A stretch of 64,000 nt of DNA, taken from Nonomuraea pusilla (GTDB lineage: Bacteria > Actinomycetota > Actinomycetes > Streptosporangiales > Streptosporangiaceae). The stretch spans positions 62,001 to 126,000 of the forward strand of contig NZ_FOBF01000005.1 of the NCBI RefSeq assembly GCF_900109355.1. Direction: 5' to 3'. Of this stretch, positions 7,036 through 15,729 are shown in pieces; the stretch's first letter is position 1, and each line of letters opens with the position of its first letter. The position numbers were made by a program, and so were the translations under genes. The notes below the pieces were generated by a model. The model was not told the DNA's origin. It searched no databases and saw only the letters and a list, made by a program, of their open reading frames with translations.

Positions 7036-9717
7036 GTGGCGGACGCGTTCGGGATCCTGCTTCGACGGCACCGGCGCCGCCTCCGCCTCACCCAGGAAGC
7101 ACTCGCCGAACGCGCCGGGATGAGCTCCCGCTCGATCGCCGAGATGGAACGCAGCCCGGCCCGCGGGCCTCGTCCGCGCTCGCTGGAGCGGCTCGCGGCG
7201 GCGCTGGGGCTCACGGGCGCCGAACGGGACGAGTTCGTCGGGGCGGGACGGGCCCTGTTCTGGGCCAGCCGCACGGGCGGAACCCCAGGCGGCGGGCCCG
7301 CGCACGGCGAAGGCACGCACCACGAGAGTGCCCACGGCGAAGGTCCCCACCAGGAAGACAGGGGTCCGCGCGGCGGGAGGCCGCCCGTCAGGCAGCTCCC
7401 CCCGGACCTCCCCGACTTCGTCAGCCGCGCCGACGAGCTCGCCCTGCTGAGTTCCGTCCTCGACCCGCCCGCCCCCGGCCTGCCCGATGTCGCGACCGCC
7501 GGCCGGGCCCCCAGGCTGGCCGTGCTCTCCGGGCCTCCCGGCGTCGGCAAGACCGCGCTCGCCGTCCACGCGGGCCACCTGCTCGGCTCCCGCTTCCCCG
7601 ACGGCCAGCTGTACGCCGCCCTGCGCGGCACCGGCGCCGACCCGGCCGACCCCGCCGAGGTGCTCGCCCAGCTGCTGCGCGTGCTCGGCGTGGCCGGGGC
7701 CGCGCTCCCCGCCGGGCTCGACGCGCGCGGCGGGCTGTTCCGCGAGCGGGTGGCGGGACGGCGGATGCTCCTCGTCCTCGACGACGCCGGCGGGTACCGC
7801 CAGGTGGAGCCGCTGCTGCCGGCCGAGGACGTCGCGGTGCTGGTGACCAGCAGGCTGCCGCTGACCGGGCTGCCGGGCGTGACGTCCATCGACCTGGAGC
7901 CGCTGCCCGGCCCCGCCGCCGTGGAGCTGCTGTGCCGGGTGGCGGGAGGCGCGCGGGTGCGCGGCGAGCCCGCGGCGGCCGCCGAACTGGTCGCCGCCTG
8001 CGGCGGGCTGCCGCTGGCCGTGCGGATCGTCGGCGCGCGGCTGGCGGCGCGACCCCACTGGACGGTCGAGACGCTCAACCTGCGGCTGGCCGACGAGCGC
8101 CGCCGCCTCGACGAGCTGAGCCACGGCGACCTCGCCGTACGACCTGGGCTCCATCTGGCCCACCAGGGGCTGACGCCTGTCGCCGCGCGGGCGTTCGCGC
8201 TGCTCGGCGAGCTGGACATGCCGTCGTTCCCCGAATGGACCGCTGCCGCCTTCCTCGGGGCGGAGCCGGGGCCGGGCGCCGCCGTGGTGGAGGAGTTGCT
8301 CGACGCGCGGCTGCTGGAGTCGATCGGCCCCGACCAGGCCGGACAGCCGCGATACCGCTTCCACGAGGTCACCCGCCTGTACGCGAGGGAGCGGCGGCAG
8401 GCCGAGATCGGGGCGGCCGACTGGGCGGAGGCGCTGGCCCGCGCCGCCCGCGGCTGGCTCGCGCTGGCCAGGCGGGCCCAGGAGCGCCTGCACTGCCTGC
8501 GTCTCCACCTCGACGACGCGGCCGTCGCCGTGGAGGTCACCGATCCCCGGGTCGGCGAACTGGCGGCGGCCCGCCCGGTCGAGTGGTTCGAGGCGGAACG
8601 GGAGGCGCTCGCCGCGATCGGGGCGGCGTGCGCGGAGGCGGGCCTCGCGGCGCTCGCCCGCTGCCTGGCGGGCTGCTGCGCCGACTTCCACGGCCTGCGC
8701 GGCTACTACGACGACTGGCGGCGCGCCACCCGCACCGCGCGGGCGGCCTGCCGCCGCTCCGGCGACCGCGCGGGGGAGGCGGCGATGCTGCGCGGCCTCG
8801 GCACCTGCCTGGGCGAACTGGACGACCTGGACGAGGCCGTGGCCGCGCTGGACGAGGCCCTGCGGCTCTCGGACGAGGTCGGCGACCGGGCGGGGGCGGC
8901 GCTGGTGAGCAAGGAGATCGGGTTCATGCTGGGCCTGACCGGACGGCTCGACCAGGCGGAGGCCGAGCTGCGCGGCGCCATCGACCGGCTCGGGCAGGCC
9001 GGGCTGCCTCTCGCGAAGGCCGTCGCGCTCACCAGCCTCGGGTTCGTCCTGCGGCAGCGGGGCGACACGGCCACCGCCGTGCGCGTCGTCCGCTCCGCGC
9101 TGGACATCGCGCGCTCCTGCGGCGACCTGTTCACGGAGGCGTACGTGCTGCGGGGGCTGGCCGGAGCGCTGCTGGCGCGGGGCCGCGCAGGGGAGTCCGA
9201 GCGGGCCGCCCGCCGCGCCGCGACGCTCTTCGACCGCGTCGGCGACCCCATCGGCACCGCGCAGAGCCTGCGCGCCCTCGGCGAAGCCCTCGCCCTGCCC
9301 CGCGAGCCGGGGGAAGCGGAGGGGCCGGAAAGGTCGGAAAGGACAGGGGAGGGGGCGGGTGCGCGTCGGCTGGCCGAGGCGGAGAAGGCGCTCGCCGAGG
9401 CCGCCGCCATCTTCAGGGAACGCGGCCACAGCTGGGGCCTCGCCCTGACGGAGCTCAGCCTCGGCGAGATCGAGGCCCGCCACGGCCAGCCGGAGGCGGC
9501 CGCCCGCCTGCGCCGCTCCCTGCGGCACTGGGTCAGGGAGCAGGTGCCCGCCCTGCGGGCCCGCACCCTGGTGGCACTCGCCGTCGCCGCCGGGCACGAC
9601 GGCGACCCGGCCGCGCGCGACCTGCTGACGGAGGCGTACGAGCTGTACGCGGCCCTCGGCTCCCCGGCCGCGCGGGACCTCGCCGCCCGCCTGGGCCTCC
9701 CCGCCCCGCCCGGTTGA
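7036..9717 (+). CDS. HTH, NB-ARC and TPR signalling ATPase / regulator
   Basis: 893 residues from GTG 7036 after GGGGAGG. Residues about 4-65 are an XRE-type helix-turn-helix; a His/Gly-rich linker follows (about 88-115); the NB-ARC (STAND) ATPase has Walker A GPPGVGKTA near 166 and Walker B LLVLDDAG; TPR-like helices fill about 500-860 and end in AxLGLPAPPG. STAND regulators switch on by nucleotide-dependent oligomerisation after a ligand binds the repeats. It is divergent from the cassette 1 peptide operon across a 168-bp gap, so it is the obvious candidate to control it (inference). The NB-ARC part resembles that of the left-hand SARP regulator. Confidence 0.87.
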   Translation: MADAFGILLRRHRRRLRLTQEALAERAGMSSRSIAEMERSPARGPRPRSLERLAAALGLTGAERDEFVGAGRALFWASRTGGTPGGGPAHGEGTHHESAHGEGPHQEDRGPRGGRPPVRQLPPDLPDFVSRADELALLSSVLDPPAPGLPDVATAGRAPRLAVLSGPPGVGKTALAVHAGHLLGSRFPDGQLYAALRGTGADPADPAEVLAQLLRVLGVAGAALPAGLDARGGLFRERVAGRRMLLVLDDAGGYRQVEPLLPAEDVAVLVTSRLPLTGLPGVTSIDLEPLPGPAAVELLCRVAGGARVRGEPAAAAELVAACGGLPLAVRIVGARLAARPHWTVETLNLRLADERRRLDELSHGDLAVRPGLHLAHQGLTPVAARAFALLGELDMPSFPEWTAAAFLGAEPGPGAAVVEELLDARLLESIGPDQAGQPRYRFHEVTRLYARERRQAEIGAADWAEALARAARGWLALARRAQERLHCLRLHLDDAAVAVEVTDPRVGELAAARPVEWFEAEREALAAIGAACAEAGLAALARCLAGCCADFHGLRGYYDDWRRATRTARAACRRSGDRAGEAAMLRGLGTCLGELDDLDEAVAALDEALRLSDEVGDRAGAALVSKEIGFMLGLTGRLDQAEAELRGAIDRLGQAGLPLAKAVALTSLGFVLRQRGDTATAVRVVRSALDIARSCGDLFTEAYVLRGLAGALLARGRAGESERAARRAATLFDRVGDPIGTAQSLRALGEALALPREPGEAEGPERSERTGEGAGARRLAEAEKALAEAAAIFRERGHSWGLALTELSLGEIEARHGQPEAAARLRRSLRHWVREQVPALRARTLVALAVAAGHDGDPAARDLLTEAYELYAALGSPAARDLAARLGLPAPPG

Positions 9718-9747
9718 CGCCGCGGCCGAGCGGCTCACCGGCGCACG

Positions 9748-9795
9748 GTGACGTCAGGGCCGGTACGGCGACGTGACGTCAGGGCCGGTACGGCG
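9748..9795. repeat. Tandem 23-bp repeat at the globin gene's 3' end
   Basis: GTGACGTCAGGGCCGGTACG plus GCG occurs at 9748-9770 and again at 9773-9795, 25 bp apart. The second copy contains the globin stop codon (TGA on the minus strand at 9779-9781), so the last codons and stop have been duplicated downstream. Confidence 0.75.
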
Positions 9796-10522
9796 GCATG
9801 ACGCCCCAGCCCCACCGCGGCACCGGCTCCTCGCCGGGCGCCCCGACCCCCGGCTGGGAGAAGTACACGGCCAGGCGGGTGCCCCACTCGATGTAGCCGG
9901 CGAACGCCGCCCTGAACTCCGCGTCGGAGGGCAGGCCCACCTCGTCGGCCGCGTCCATGAGCAGGCTCACCCACCTGCGGCGCTGCTGCTCGGTGATGCC
10001 CTTGCCGAGGTGGTGGGAGACCATGTGCGAGTGGCCGCCGCGCTCCTCGCTGTAGCGGGCGGGGCCGCCGAACACCTCGCCGAGCCACATCGCCACGTAC
10101 GCGGGGTGGCGGGGGTCCATGTGCGCGAACAGCGGCCCGATCAGGTCGTCGTCCTTGACGTGCCGGTAGAACGTCTCGGTCAGCCGTTCGAGCGCCTGCG
10201 CGCCCCCTGCCCACTCGTACAGGGTGGGCTCGGTCTTCTCGATCACCTTGTCGTAGTGCCGCATCTCCTCGATGTTCGACACGTACGGCTTGATCTCGGC
10301 GAAGAACTCCTGGAAGTGCTCGCCGCCGCGGAAGCCCTCCAGGTGGTCGCGGGCGGAGGTCCAGGTGATGCGCAGGACGTAGCACTCGGGCTCGTCCACG
10401 CAGCGGGACAGCTCGTAGTCGAGGCACTGCGGCGCCCGTCCGAGCGGCACGACGGCCCGCCGGTACGCCGCCTCGAACTCCTCCCCGTCGGGGACCCGGT
10501 AGCGGATGTATTCGACGATCAC
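9779..10522 (-). CDS. ABM-domain / truncated haemoglobin fusion protein
   Basis: 247 residues from GTG 10522, chosen because AGGAG lies 5 bases upstream; GTG 10528 overlaps that site. Residues about 1-90 resemble the antibiotic biosynthesis monooxygenase (ABM, dimeric alpha-beta barrel) fold, with CLDYELSRC and LRITWTS. Residues about 100-225 are a group II truncated haemoglobin: YEWAGG, FYRHV, a proximal-His region and HLGKGIT, RRWVSLL. The globin part should bind haem and O2 or NO; the ABM part may oxidise or sense a small molecule. Such a fusion would pair an O2 carrier with an oxygenase-like fold (inference). It stands alone between divergent or convergent genes. Confidence 0.82.
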   Translation of the reverse strand: MIVEYIRYRVPDGEEFEAAYRRAVVPLGRAPQCLDYELSRCVDEPECYVLRITWTSARDHLEGFRGGEHFQEFFAEIKPYVSNIEEMRHYDKVIEKTEPTLYEWAGGAQALERLTETFYRHVKDDDLIGPLFAHMDPRHPAYVAMWLGEVFGGPARYSEERGGHSHMVSHHLGKGITEQQRRRWVSLLMDAADEVGLPSDAEFRAAFAGYIEWGTRLAVYFSQPGVGAPGEEPVPRWGWGVMPPYRP

Positions 10523-10648
10523 TCGCACTCCTCATGTAATCCTGTAATCGCCCGTCACGCTACTTGGGCCTCCGGCGACGATCAATCCCTTCCTGACGGG
10601 GCAGGTCTTCCCTTCATCGCCGAACCCCGCCAAGATCAGGAGATGGAC

Positions 10649-11671
10649 ATGCGATACCCCGCCCCGCTGCGGCCCGGAGACCTCGTCGGCGTCACCGCCC
10701 CCTCCAGCGGAGTCGACGAGAACCTGCGCGCACGCCTCAAGGTCGCCGTCCGCACGGTCGAGGAGCACGGCTACCGCGTGGTCGTCGGCGACTGCATGGA
10801 CGGCGCCACGCTCGTCAGCGCCCCGGCGCCCGAACGCGCCCGCGAACTGATGGCGATGCTCACCGACCCCGAGATCAAGGCCGTCGTGCCGCCGTGGGGC
10901 GGCGAGATGGCCATCGACCTGCTGCCGCTCCTCGACTGGGACGCGCTCCGCGAAGCCGACCCCACCTGGCTGGTGGGCTTCTCCGACCTGTCCACGATCA
11001 TCACACCGATGACGCTGCTCACCGGCACGGCGACCATCCACGGCAACAACCTGATGGACACGCCGTACCACACGCCGGAAGGTCTGCTCAGCTGGCTGGA
11101 CATCGTCGCGATGCCGCAGGGCTCGACGTTCACGCAGACCCCGCCGAACCGCTACCGCGCGCAGGGATGGGACGACTACACCGGCCATCCCGAGGTGCGC
11201 GACCTCACCCTCGACACCCCTGGACGCTGGACCCGCCTCGACGGCGACGGCGACGTGCGGGTCGAGGGCCGCCTCATCGGCGGCTGCGTCGAGATGCTGT
11301 GCAACCTCGCGGGGACGCCGTACGGCGACGTCGCCTCCTTCGCCCGCGCCGCGGCGCCCGAAGGGCTGGTGGTCTACGTCGAGGCGGCCGAGCACGACGC
11401 GGCCACCATCTGCCGCAACCTCCACGGCATGCGGCTCGCCGGGTTCTTCACCGGCGCGACCGCGGTGCTCGTCGGCCGCACCCGGGCGCCCGGCCTCGGC
11501 TCCCTCACCCAGCACGAGGCCGTGCTCGACGCGCTCGGCGGCCTGGGCGTCCCGATCATCGCCGACGTCGAATGCGGCCACGTCCCGCCCTACCTCCCCC
11601 TGGTGAACGGCGCCCGTTGCCGGGTGACGTACACGGAGGACCACCAGGAGATCACCCAGACGATCGACTGA
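10649..11671 (+). CDS. S66 family peptidase (LD-carboxypeptidase / MccF-like)
   Basis: 340 residues from ATG 10649, preferred over ATG 10643 because the AGGAG site is 6 bases upstream. The N-terminus APLRPGDLVGVTAPSSG is typical of S66. Nucleophile region GFSDLST puts Ser near 112, and the C-terminal ECGHVPP supplies the His; a Glu lies in the middle. S66 includes peptidoglycan LD-carboxypeptidases and MccF, which cleaves microcin C and gives self-immunity. It sits between peptide cassettes 1 and 2, so an immunity role is possible but unproven; ordinary murein recycling is equally likely. Confidence 0.87.
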   Translation: MRYPAPLRPGDLVGVTAPSSGVDENLRARLKVAVRTVEEHGYRVVVGDCMDGATLVSAPAPERARELMAMLTDPEIKAVVPPWGGEMAIDLLPLLDWDALREADPTWLVGFSDLSTIITPMTLLTGTATIHGNNLMDTPYHTPEGLLSWLDIVAMPQGSTFTQTPPNRYRAQGWDDYTGHPEVRDLTLDTPGRWTRLDGDGDVRVEGRLIGGCVEMLCNLAGTPYGDVASFARAAAPEGLVVYVEAAEHDAATICRNLHGMRLAGFFTGATAVLVGRTRAPGLGSLTQHEAVLDALGGLGVPIIADVECGHVPPYLPLVNGARCRVTYTEDHQEITQTID

Positions 11672-11695
11672 CCTCTCCGACGTCGGCTCACGGCC

Positions 11696-12181
11696 TCAGG
11701 CGACGGATCTCCACGCCTCCACGGTCGCCTGTGCGATGGCTTCGATCCGGTTCCCGTACTCCGCGTGCCCGTCGGCGACGAAGCCGCCGTCACCGAACGG
11801 CAGGCCGCAGAACGTGGCGCGGAAGCACCGGGGAGCCTCGCCCGGCGGGAGCGGCGCGTATCCGGCCAACGGCCGCGCGTCGGGGACCGACCGCGTCCTG
11901 TGGTTGTTCCGCGCCACCTGATGGGCCGCCACGCGCAGCAGCGCGTCGAGTCCCTTGTCCACGTACAGCTGCAGCAGGCGGAACTGGCCGTCGAGGTACT
12001 TCGCATGGGCGCGGGGAGGATGCTGCAGGAGGTACGCGCAGACCACGACGGTGTGCCACCGGTACATCTGCGGATCGGCCTGCTCCTCGGCGAGGATCGC
12101 GTGGTAGTAGTCGGCGCACAGCCCCAGCGGCCCGGCGGTCGCGCCGCAGTCGCACCGGTCCATGAGGTGGCTCTCGGTCAT
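11696..12181 (-). CDS. DUF5946 family protein
   Basis: 161 residues from ATG 12181. The N-terminus has CDCG and then GLCADYYHAILAEE, followed by helices and a C-terminal AWRSVA, which matches my memory of the DUF5946 family. The Cys pattern could bind a metal. Biochemical role unknown. It converges with the S66 gene and is divergent from the S26 gene of cassette 2; no operon partner. Confidence 0.65.
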   Translation of the reverse strand: MTESHLMDRCDCGATAGPLGLCADYYHAILAEEQADPQMYRWHTVVVCAYLLQHPPRAHAKYLDGQFRLLQLYVDKGLDALLRVAAHQVARNNHRTRSVPDARPLAGYAPLPPGEAPRCFRATFCGLPFGDGGFVADGHAEYGNRIEAIAQATVEAWRSVA

Positions 12182-12288
12182 GGCCGCACCCTAGGGAGAG
12201 GGCGGCACTCTGTCGACGGCGTTTCGCCGCCCGGGGCCGGGCGCTAGTGTCGGCAGTCCACCGGTGATGATCGACTTTGGAGGGCGCC

Positions 12289-12831
12289 GTGCGGCGCGTC
12301 ATGATCCTGCTGGCCCCGATCGCGGCGCTGGCCGCCGCACTGGCCGTCGCCCGGCGGCGCTTCGTCATCGTCCGGATCAGCGGCGCGAGCATGCTGCCCA
12401 CCTACCGTACGGGCGACCGGGTGCTCGTCCGCAGGACCTCGGGGGCGGGCGTCAGACGCGGCCAGGTCGTGGTGCTGCAGACGGCGCTGCCGGGGGGACG
12501 CTGGCGTACCGGGCCGCTGCCGCGGCCCGAGGCGGCCATGTGGTTCATCAAGCGCGCGGTGGCCGTGCCGGGCGACCCGGTGCCCGCCCAGGTCAGGGCC
12601 CGCGTGGAGGCGTCGGACGGCGACCCGGTCCCGGCGGGCCGGCTGGTCGTCCTCGGCGACGGGCCGGTCAGCGAGGACTCGCGGGTGTGGGGTTACGTGC
12701 CCTTCGACCGCGTGCTCGGCGTGGTCGTCCGGGGGCTCGCCCCTTCCCGGGAGTCCTCCAGGCCCGGGACATCCGCAAGGGCCGGGAGGTTCGGGACGCC
12801 CGGCGAGGGCCGGGAGTCTCCCGGCTCGTAG
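12289..12831 (+). CDS. S26 family signal peptidase, cassette 2
   Basis: 180 residues from GTG 12289, chosen because GGAGGG lies 4 bases upstream; an in-frame TTG at 12277 is less likely. Membrane anchor at about 5-21, SMLPT with Ser34, GDRVLV, FIKRAVAVPGD with Lys88, and LGDGPVSEDSR. The usual GDN box reads GDG, but the Ser/Lys dyad is intact. Unlike cassettes 1 and 3 it is on the opposite strand from the exporter and converges with it; the last 46 codons overlap the exporter tail in antisense (12693-12831). Its C-terminal tail is long and Ser/Arg-rich. Likely leader peptidase for the cassette 2 peptide (inference). Confidence 0.85.
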   Translation: MRRVMILLAPIAALAAALAVARRRFVIVRISGASMLPTYRTGDRVLVRRTSGAGVRRGQVVVLQTALPGGRWRTGPLPRPEAAMWFIKRAVAVPGDPVPAQVRARVEASDGDPVPAGRLVVLGDGPVSEDSRVWGYVPFDRVLGVVVRGLAPSRESSRPGTSARAGRFGTPGEGRESPGS

Positions 12832-14636
12832 CCCTGCGCCTGCAGGGTGAACAGGCTCGCGTACTCCCCTCCCAGCGCCATCAGCTCCGCGTGCGAGCCG
12901 CGCTCGGCGATCCGCCCCTCGGCGAGCACGACGATCACGTTCGCGTCCCTGACGGCGCCCAGCCGGTGCGAGATCAGCAGGCTGGTCCGCCCCGCGCGGT
13001 GCCGGCGCAGGCTCTGATGGATGGCGTGCTCGGCCTGCGCGTCCAGGCCGGAGCTCGGCTCGTCGAGCACCAGCAGGTCCCGCGCCTGCCGCATCAGCGC
13101 GCGGGCCAGCGCGAGGCGCTGCCACTGCCCGCCCGACAGCACCACTCCGGCCTGGGGGTCGTCCCTGTCGCCGAAGAAGATCCGGCTCAGCAGCGTGTCG
13201 TAGCCCCGCGGCAGCCCAGTGATCGTCTCGTGGACGCCGGCCAGCCTGGCGGCGGCCTCGACCCGGTCGCGGTCGTCGAGCGCCGCGACGTCGCCGAGCC
13301 CGATGTTCTCGGCCGCGGTCAGGTCGTACGACATGTAGTCCTGGAACACCGCGCCGATGCGCCCGCGCAGCTCGGCCGGATCCAGGTCCCGCAGGTCGAC
13401 GCCGTCCCAGAGGATCGACCCGCGCACCGGGTCGTAGAGCCTGCAGATCAGCTTGACCAGGGTGCTCTTGCCCGCGCCGTTCAGCCCGACCAGGGCGAGG
13501 GAGCCGCCCCGGGGGATGAAGAGGTCGACGCCGCGCAGCACCCACGGGTGGGCGTCGTCGTACCGGAACCACACATCCCGCACCTCGATGCCCTCGCGCA
13601 GCGGGGGGACGGGGCGCGGACGGCGCGGCACGGGCAGGTCGGGCGCCTCGGCCACCACGTCGAGGTAGTGCCCGAACATCAGCAACGCGTTGTGCGCGTC
13701 GGCCGACTGGCCGACGATCGACGCGAGCGCCGACTGCACCCCGGCGACGGCCGCGGCGAACACGGCGACGTCGCCGACGGTCAGCGTGCCCGACGCGGCG
13801 GCGTCGATCGCCCAGAGCAGGCCGAGCGCGGCGACGGCCGCCCCGAGCAGCGACAGCGTCCCCTGGGTGCGCAGCGTCCTGCGGGCGAGCCCCTGCTCGG
13901 CCGCGTTGACGGCGCGCAGCTCGCGCAGCATCCTGGCGCGCAGGAGGTCGCCGAGGCCGAACAGCCGGATCTCCTTGGCCGCGTCCGGGCTGGTGAGCAG
14001 GTTGGCGAAGAAGATCTGCCGCCGGGCCCGCGGACTGACGCCCCACATCATCCCGGCGCGCCGCCGCGACAGGTCGAGCTGGGCGCGAACCGAGGGGACC
14101 GCGGAGAGCGCCACGACGAGGATCATCCACGGAGCCAGGACCGCCAGCGCCGCGGTGAACCCGGCGAGGGTCACGGCTCCCTGCGCGATCCCGAGGACGC
14201 CGCGCACGATCCGCTGCGGAGCGTTCTGCCCGGCCTCCTGCGCCAGCCGGACCCGGTCGTGGAAGGCCGGGTTCTCGAACCTGCTCAGCCCCGGGTGGGC
14301 GTTGACCGCCTGGAACAGCCGATCCTGGATCAGCACCTGCAGCGCCCGGCGGGACTGATCCTGCGCGTACTCCGCGACGGAGGGCAGGGCCGCGCCCGCC
14401 AGGCCGGTGACGCCGAGAGCCACGCCCTGCACGAGCAGCCCGGCGGGACCCGACCCGGCCGCGAGGCCGTCGAGAACGAGCTTGGTCAGCCACGCGGCGG
14501 CCACCGGCACCAGGCCCATGAGCAGCACCGTGACGCCGGACGCCAGCACGGCCGCCGGGTGGGCCCGCCACGCGAGGGCCGCGGCCGCGCGGAACCGCCC
14601 TCGCCCGGCGGCTCCGTACGCCGCTGGAGAGGTCAT
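12693..14636 (-). CDS. Fused permease-ATPase ABC exporter, cassette 2
   Basis: 647 residues. Six-helix exporter domain, then ATPase with Walker A GLNGAGKST (about 381), LSGGQWQR (about 500), Walker B LLVLDEPSS and LISHRLG. No C39 peptidase domain. The start ATG overlaps the thioredoxin-like stop (ATGA, 14633-14636). The C-terminus after the usual end is about 45 residues longer than in cassettes 1 and 3 and is encoded opposite the S26 gene, which suggests the original stop was lost when the S26 gene was inverted or the tail drifted. Likely cargo is the cassette 2 peptide. Confidence 0.87.
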   Translation of the reverse strand: MTSPAAYGAAGRGRFRAAAALAWRAHPAAVLASGVTVLLMGLVPVAAAWLTKLVLDGLAAGSGPAGLLVQGVALGVTGLAGAALPSVAEYAQDQSRRALQVLIQDRLFQAVNAHPGLSRFENPAFHDRVRLAQEAGQNAPQRIVRGVLGIAQGAVTLAGFTAALAVLAPWMILVVALSAVPSVRAQLDLSRRRAGMMWGVSPRARRQIFFANLLTSPDAAKEIRLFGLGDLLRARMLRELRAVNAAEQGLARRTLRTQGTLSLLGAAVAALGLLWAIDAAASGTLTVGDVAVFAAAVAGVQSALASIVGQSADAHNALLMFGHYLDVVAEAPDLPVPRRPRPVPPLREGIEVRDVWFRYDDAHPWVLRGVDLFIPRGGSLALVGLNGAGKSTLVKLICRLYDPVRGSILWDGVDLRDLDPAELRGRIGAVFQDYMSYDLTAAENIGLGDVAALDDRDRVEAAARLAGVHETITGLPRGYDTLLSRIFFGDRDDPQAGVVLSGGQWQRLALARALMRQARDLLVLDEPSSGLDAQAEHAIHQSLRRHRAGRTSLLISHRLGAVRDANVIVVLAEGRIAERGSHAELMALGGEYASLFTLQAQGYEPGDSRPSPGVPNLPALADVPGLEDSREGASPRTTTPSTRSKGT

Positions 14637-15163
14637 CCGCGCGTGGGCGCCGGCAGCCTGCCCGGGGCGGTGTCGGCCGCCACGACCACCCCGTCACCGT
14701 CGACCAGGTAGAAGCTGGGGAACTGGGAGACCTGCAACGCCCTGCTCACCGGGCCGCCCATCGGTTCGAGCACGACGGTGGCCGCAGTCAGCTCGCGGGT
14801 GAACCGCCCGGCCTCCCCGGGGTCGCCCGTGACGACGGCCAGCACGCGTTCTGGACGGGTCTCGGCCAGGTAGGACGTGAACTCGGGGAGCCGTTCGTGG
14901 CAGGACGCGCACTCGGTGGAGAACACGGCCACCACCGAGGGCCCGGAGAAGAACGCGCGCGACACGGTCTCACCCTCGACGGCGGTCGCGCTGAAGTCGC
15001 CGAGCCTCGTTCCCGGCTGCACCAGCGGGGCACGCGTCGCCGGGCCCAGCTCCGCCAGCCTCAGCGTGTGCACGCGCAGGCGGCGGATCACCGCCAGCGT
15101 CAGCACCAGATTCACCAGGCACAGCAGTCCGAGGACGATGACGGCGGCGACGAGATACGGCAT
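14633..15163 (-). CDS. Membrane-anchored thioredoxin-like protein, cassette 2
   Basis: 176 residues from ATG 15163 after AGGAG. An N-terminal helix (about 3-22) precedes AVIRRLRVHT, matching the other cassettes. Active site ECASCHERL near residue 83 and cis-proline loop QFPSFY. Expected extracytoplasmic thiol-disulfide activity on the cassette peptide. The reading frame continues upstream without a stop into the MauE remnant, so the two could be translated as one from a farther start, but the strong ribosome site favours ATG 15163. Confidence 0.85.
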   Translation of the reverse strand: MPYLVAAVIVLGLLCLVNLVLTLAVIRRLRVHTLRLAELGPATRAPLVQPGTRLGDFSATAVEGETVSRAFFSGPSVVAVFSTECASCHERLPEFTSYLAETRPERVLAVVTGDPGEAGRFTRELTAATVVLEPMGGPVSRALQVSQFPSFYLVDGDGVVVAADTAPGRLPAPTRG

Positions 15164-15431
15164 GCGGGCTCCTGAGGTGCGGCGCGGCTGTGCGGCGAAC
15201 AGGTCGGCGGGGTCGTCGAAGAAGATCACGATGGCGGCGAGGACGGCTCCCAGGACGGTGCGGTCCGGCACGAGGCCGGCCCGCGCCGTCCCGGGATCGC
15301 CAGCAGCACGACGACGCATCCTTCCGCGAGGACGACGGCGCCGCTCAGGCCGTGGAGGCCCGCGGCCCCAGGGGGGCCAGGCCGCGCACGGACCCGCGGA
15401 AGCCCGCGAACGCGTACTGCGTGGCTGTCAC
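15164..15431 (-). pseudogene. Decayed MauE-like gene remnant, cassette 2
   Basis: Between the peptide and thioredoxin-like genes, the minus strand still reads pieces of a MauE-like protein: YAFAGFRGSVRG, then after one frame change VVLAEGCVVVLLAIPG, after another TARAGLV and finally VLAAIVIFFDDPADLFA. The last piece aligns with VAAVLLIRIDDLADLFA of the intact gene at 2997-3587. The N-terminal membrane helix and the central CRCFG region are missing. At least two frame changes and an internal deletion make it non-functional. Confidence 0.75.
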
Positions 15432-15450
15432 TGCGGATCGGAAGGGCGGG

Positions 15451-15624
15451 TCAGCAGTAGTCGAAGCGGCCGCAGCTGATGGTGCCGCTGGAGTCGTGGT
15501 AGCAGCAGGTCCGGCAGAACTTGCCCTGGCAGCACCAGTCGGTCCAGCACGCGGCGGAGGCGTTCGCCGAGGGCAGGAGTCGGTCGAGGAGGCGGTCTCC
15601 CAGCTTGTTGAGTGCGCGGATCAT
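15451..15624 (-). CDS. Eight-cysteine precursor peptide, cassette 2
   Basis: 57 residues from ATG 15624 after AAGGAGG. The leader keeps R3, L8, D10, R11 and P18. Ala22-Ser23-Ala24 gives an AxA site before Ala25-Cys26. Core cysteines are 26, 31, 32, 37, 40, 41, 51 and 57; the last residue is Cys. The core is Trp- and aromatic-containing (CWTDWCC) and differs in spacing from the other two, so the exported product is distinct, while leader and cysteine number are conserved. First gene of the cassette 2 minus-strand unit. Confidence 0.85.
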   Translation of the reverse strand: MIRALNKLGDRLLDRLLPSANASAACWTDWCCQGKFCRTCCYHDSSGTISCGRFDYC

Positions 15625-15729
15625 GGCGACCTCCTTGCGGGGGATCTTTACGCGCCCACAGTCACCCAGCAAGCGCGCAGGGTTAACGGAGAGAATGGCC
15701 GACACTCCGCGACGAGTTCGGCACCTCAT

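Noticed and set aside
6919..9738. Long minus-strand frame opposite the HTH-NB-ARC-TPR gene
   Set aside because: Low-complexity product; the plus strand has Walker motifs and a ribosome site.
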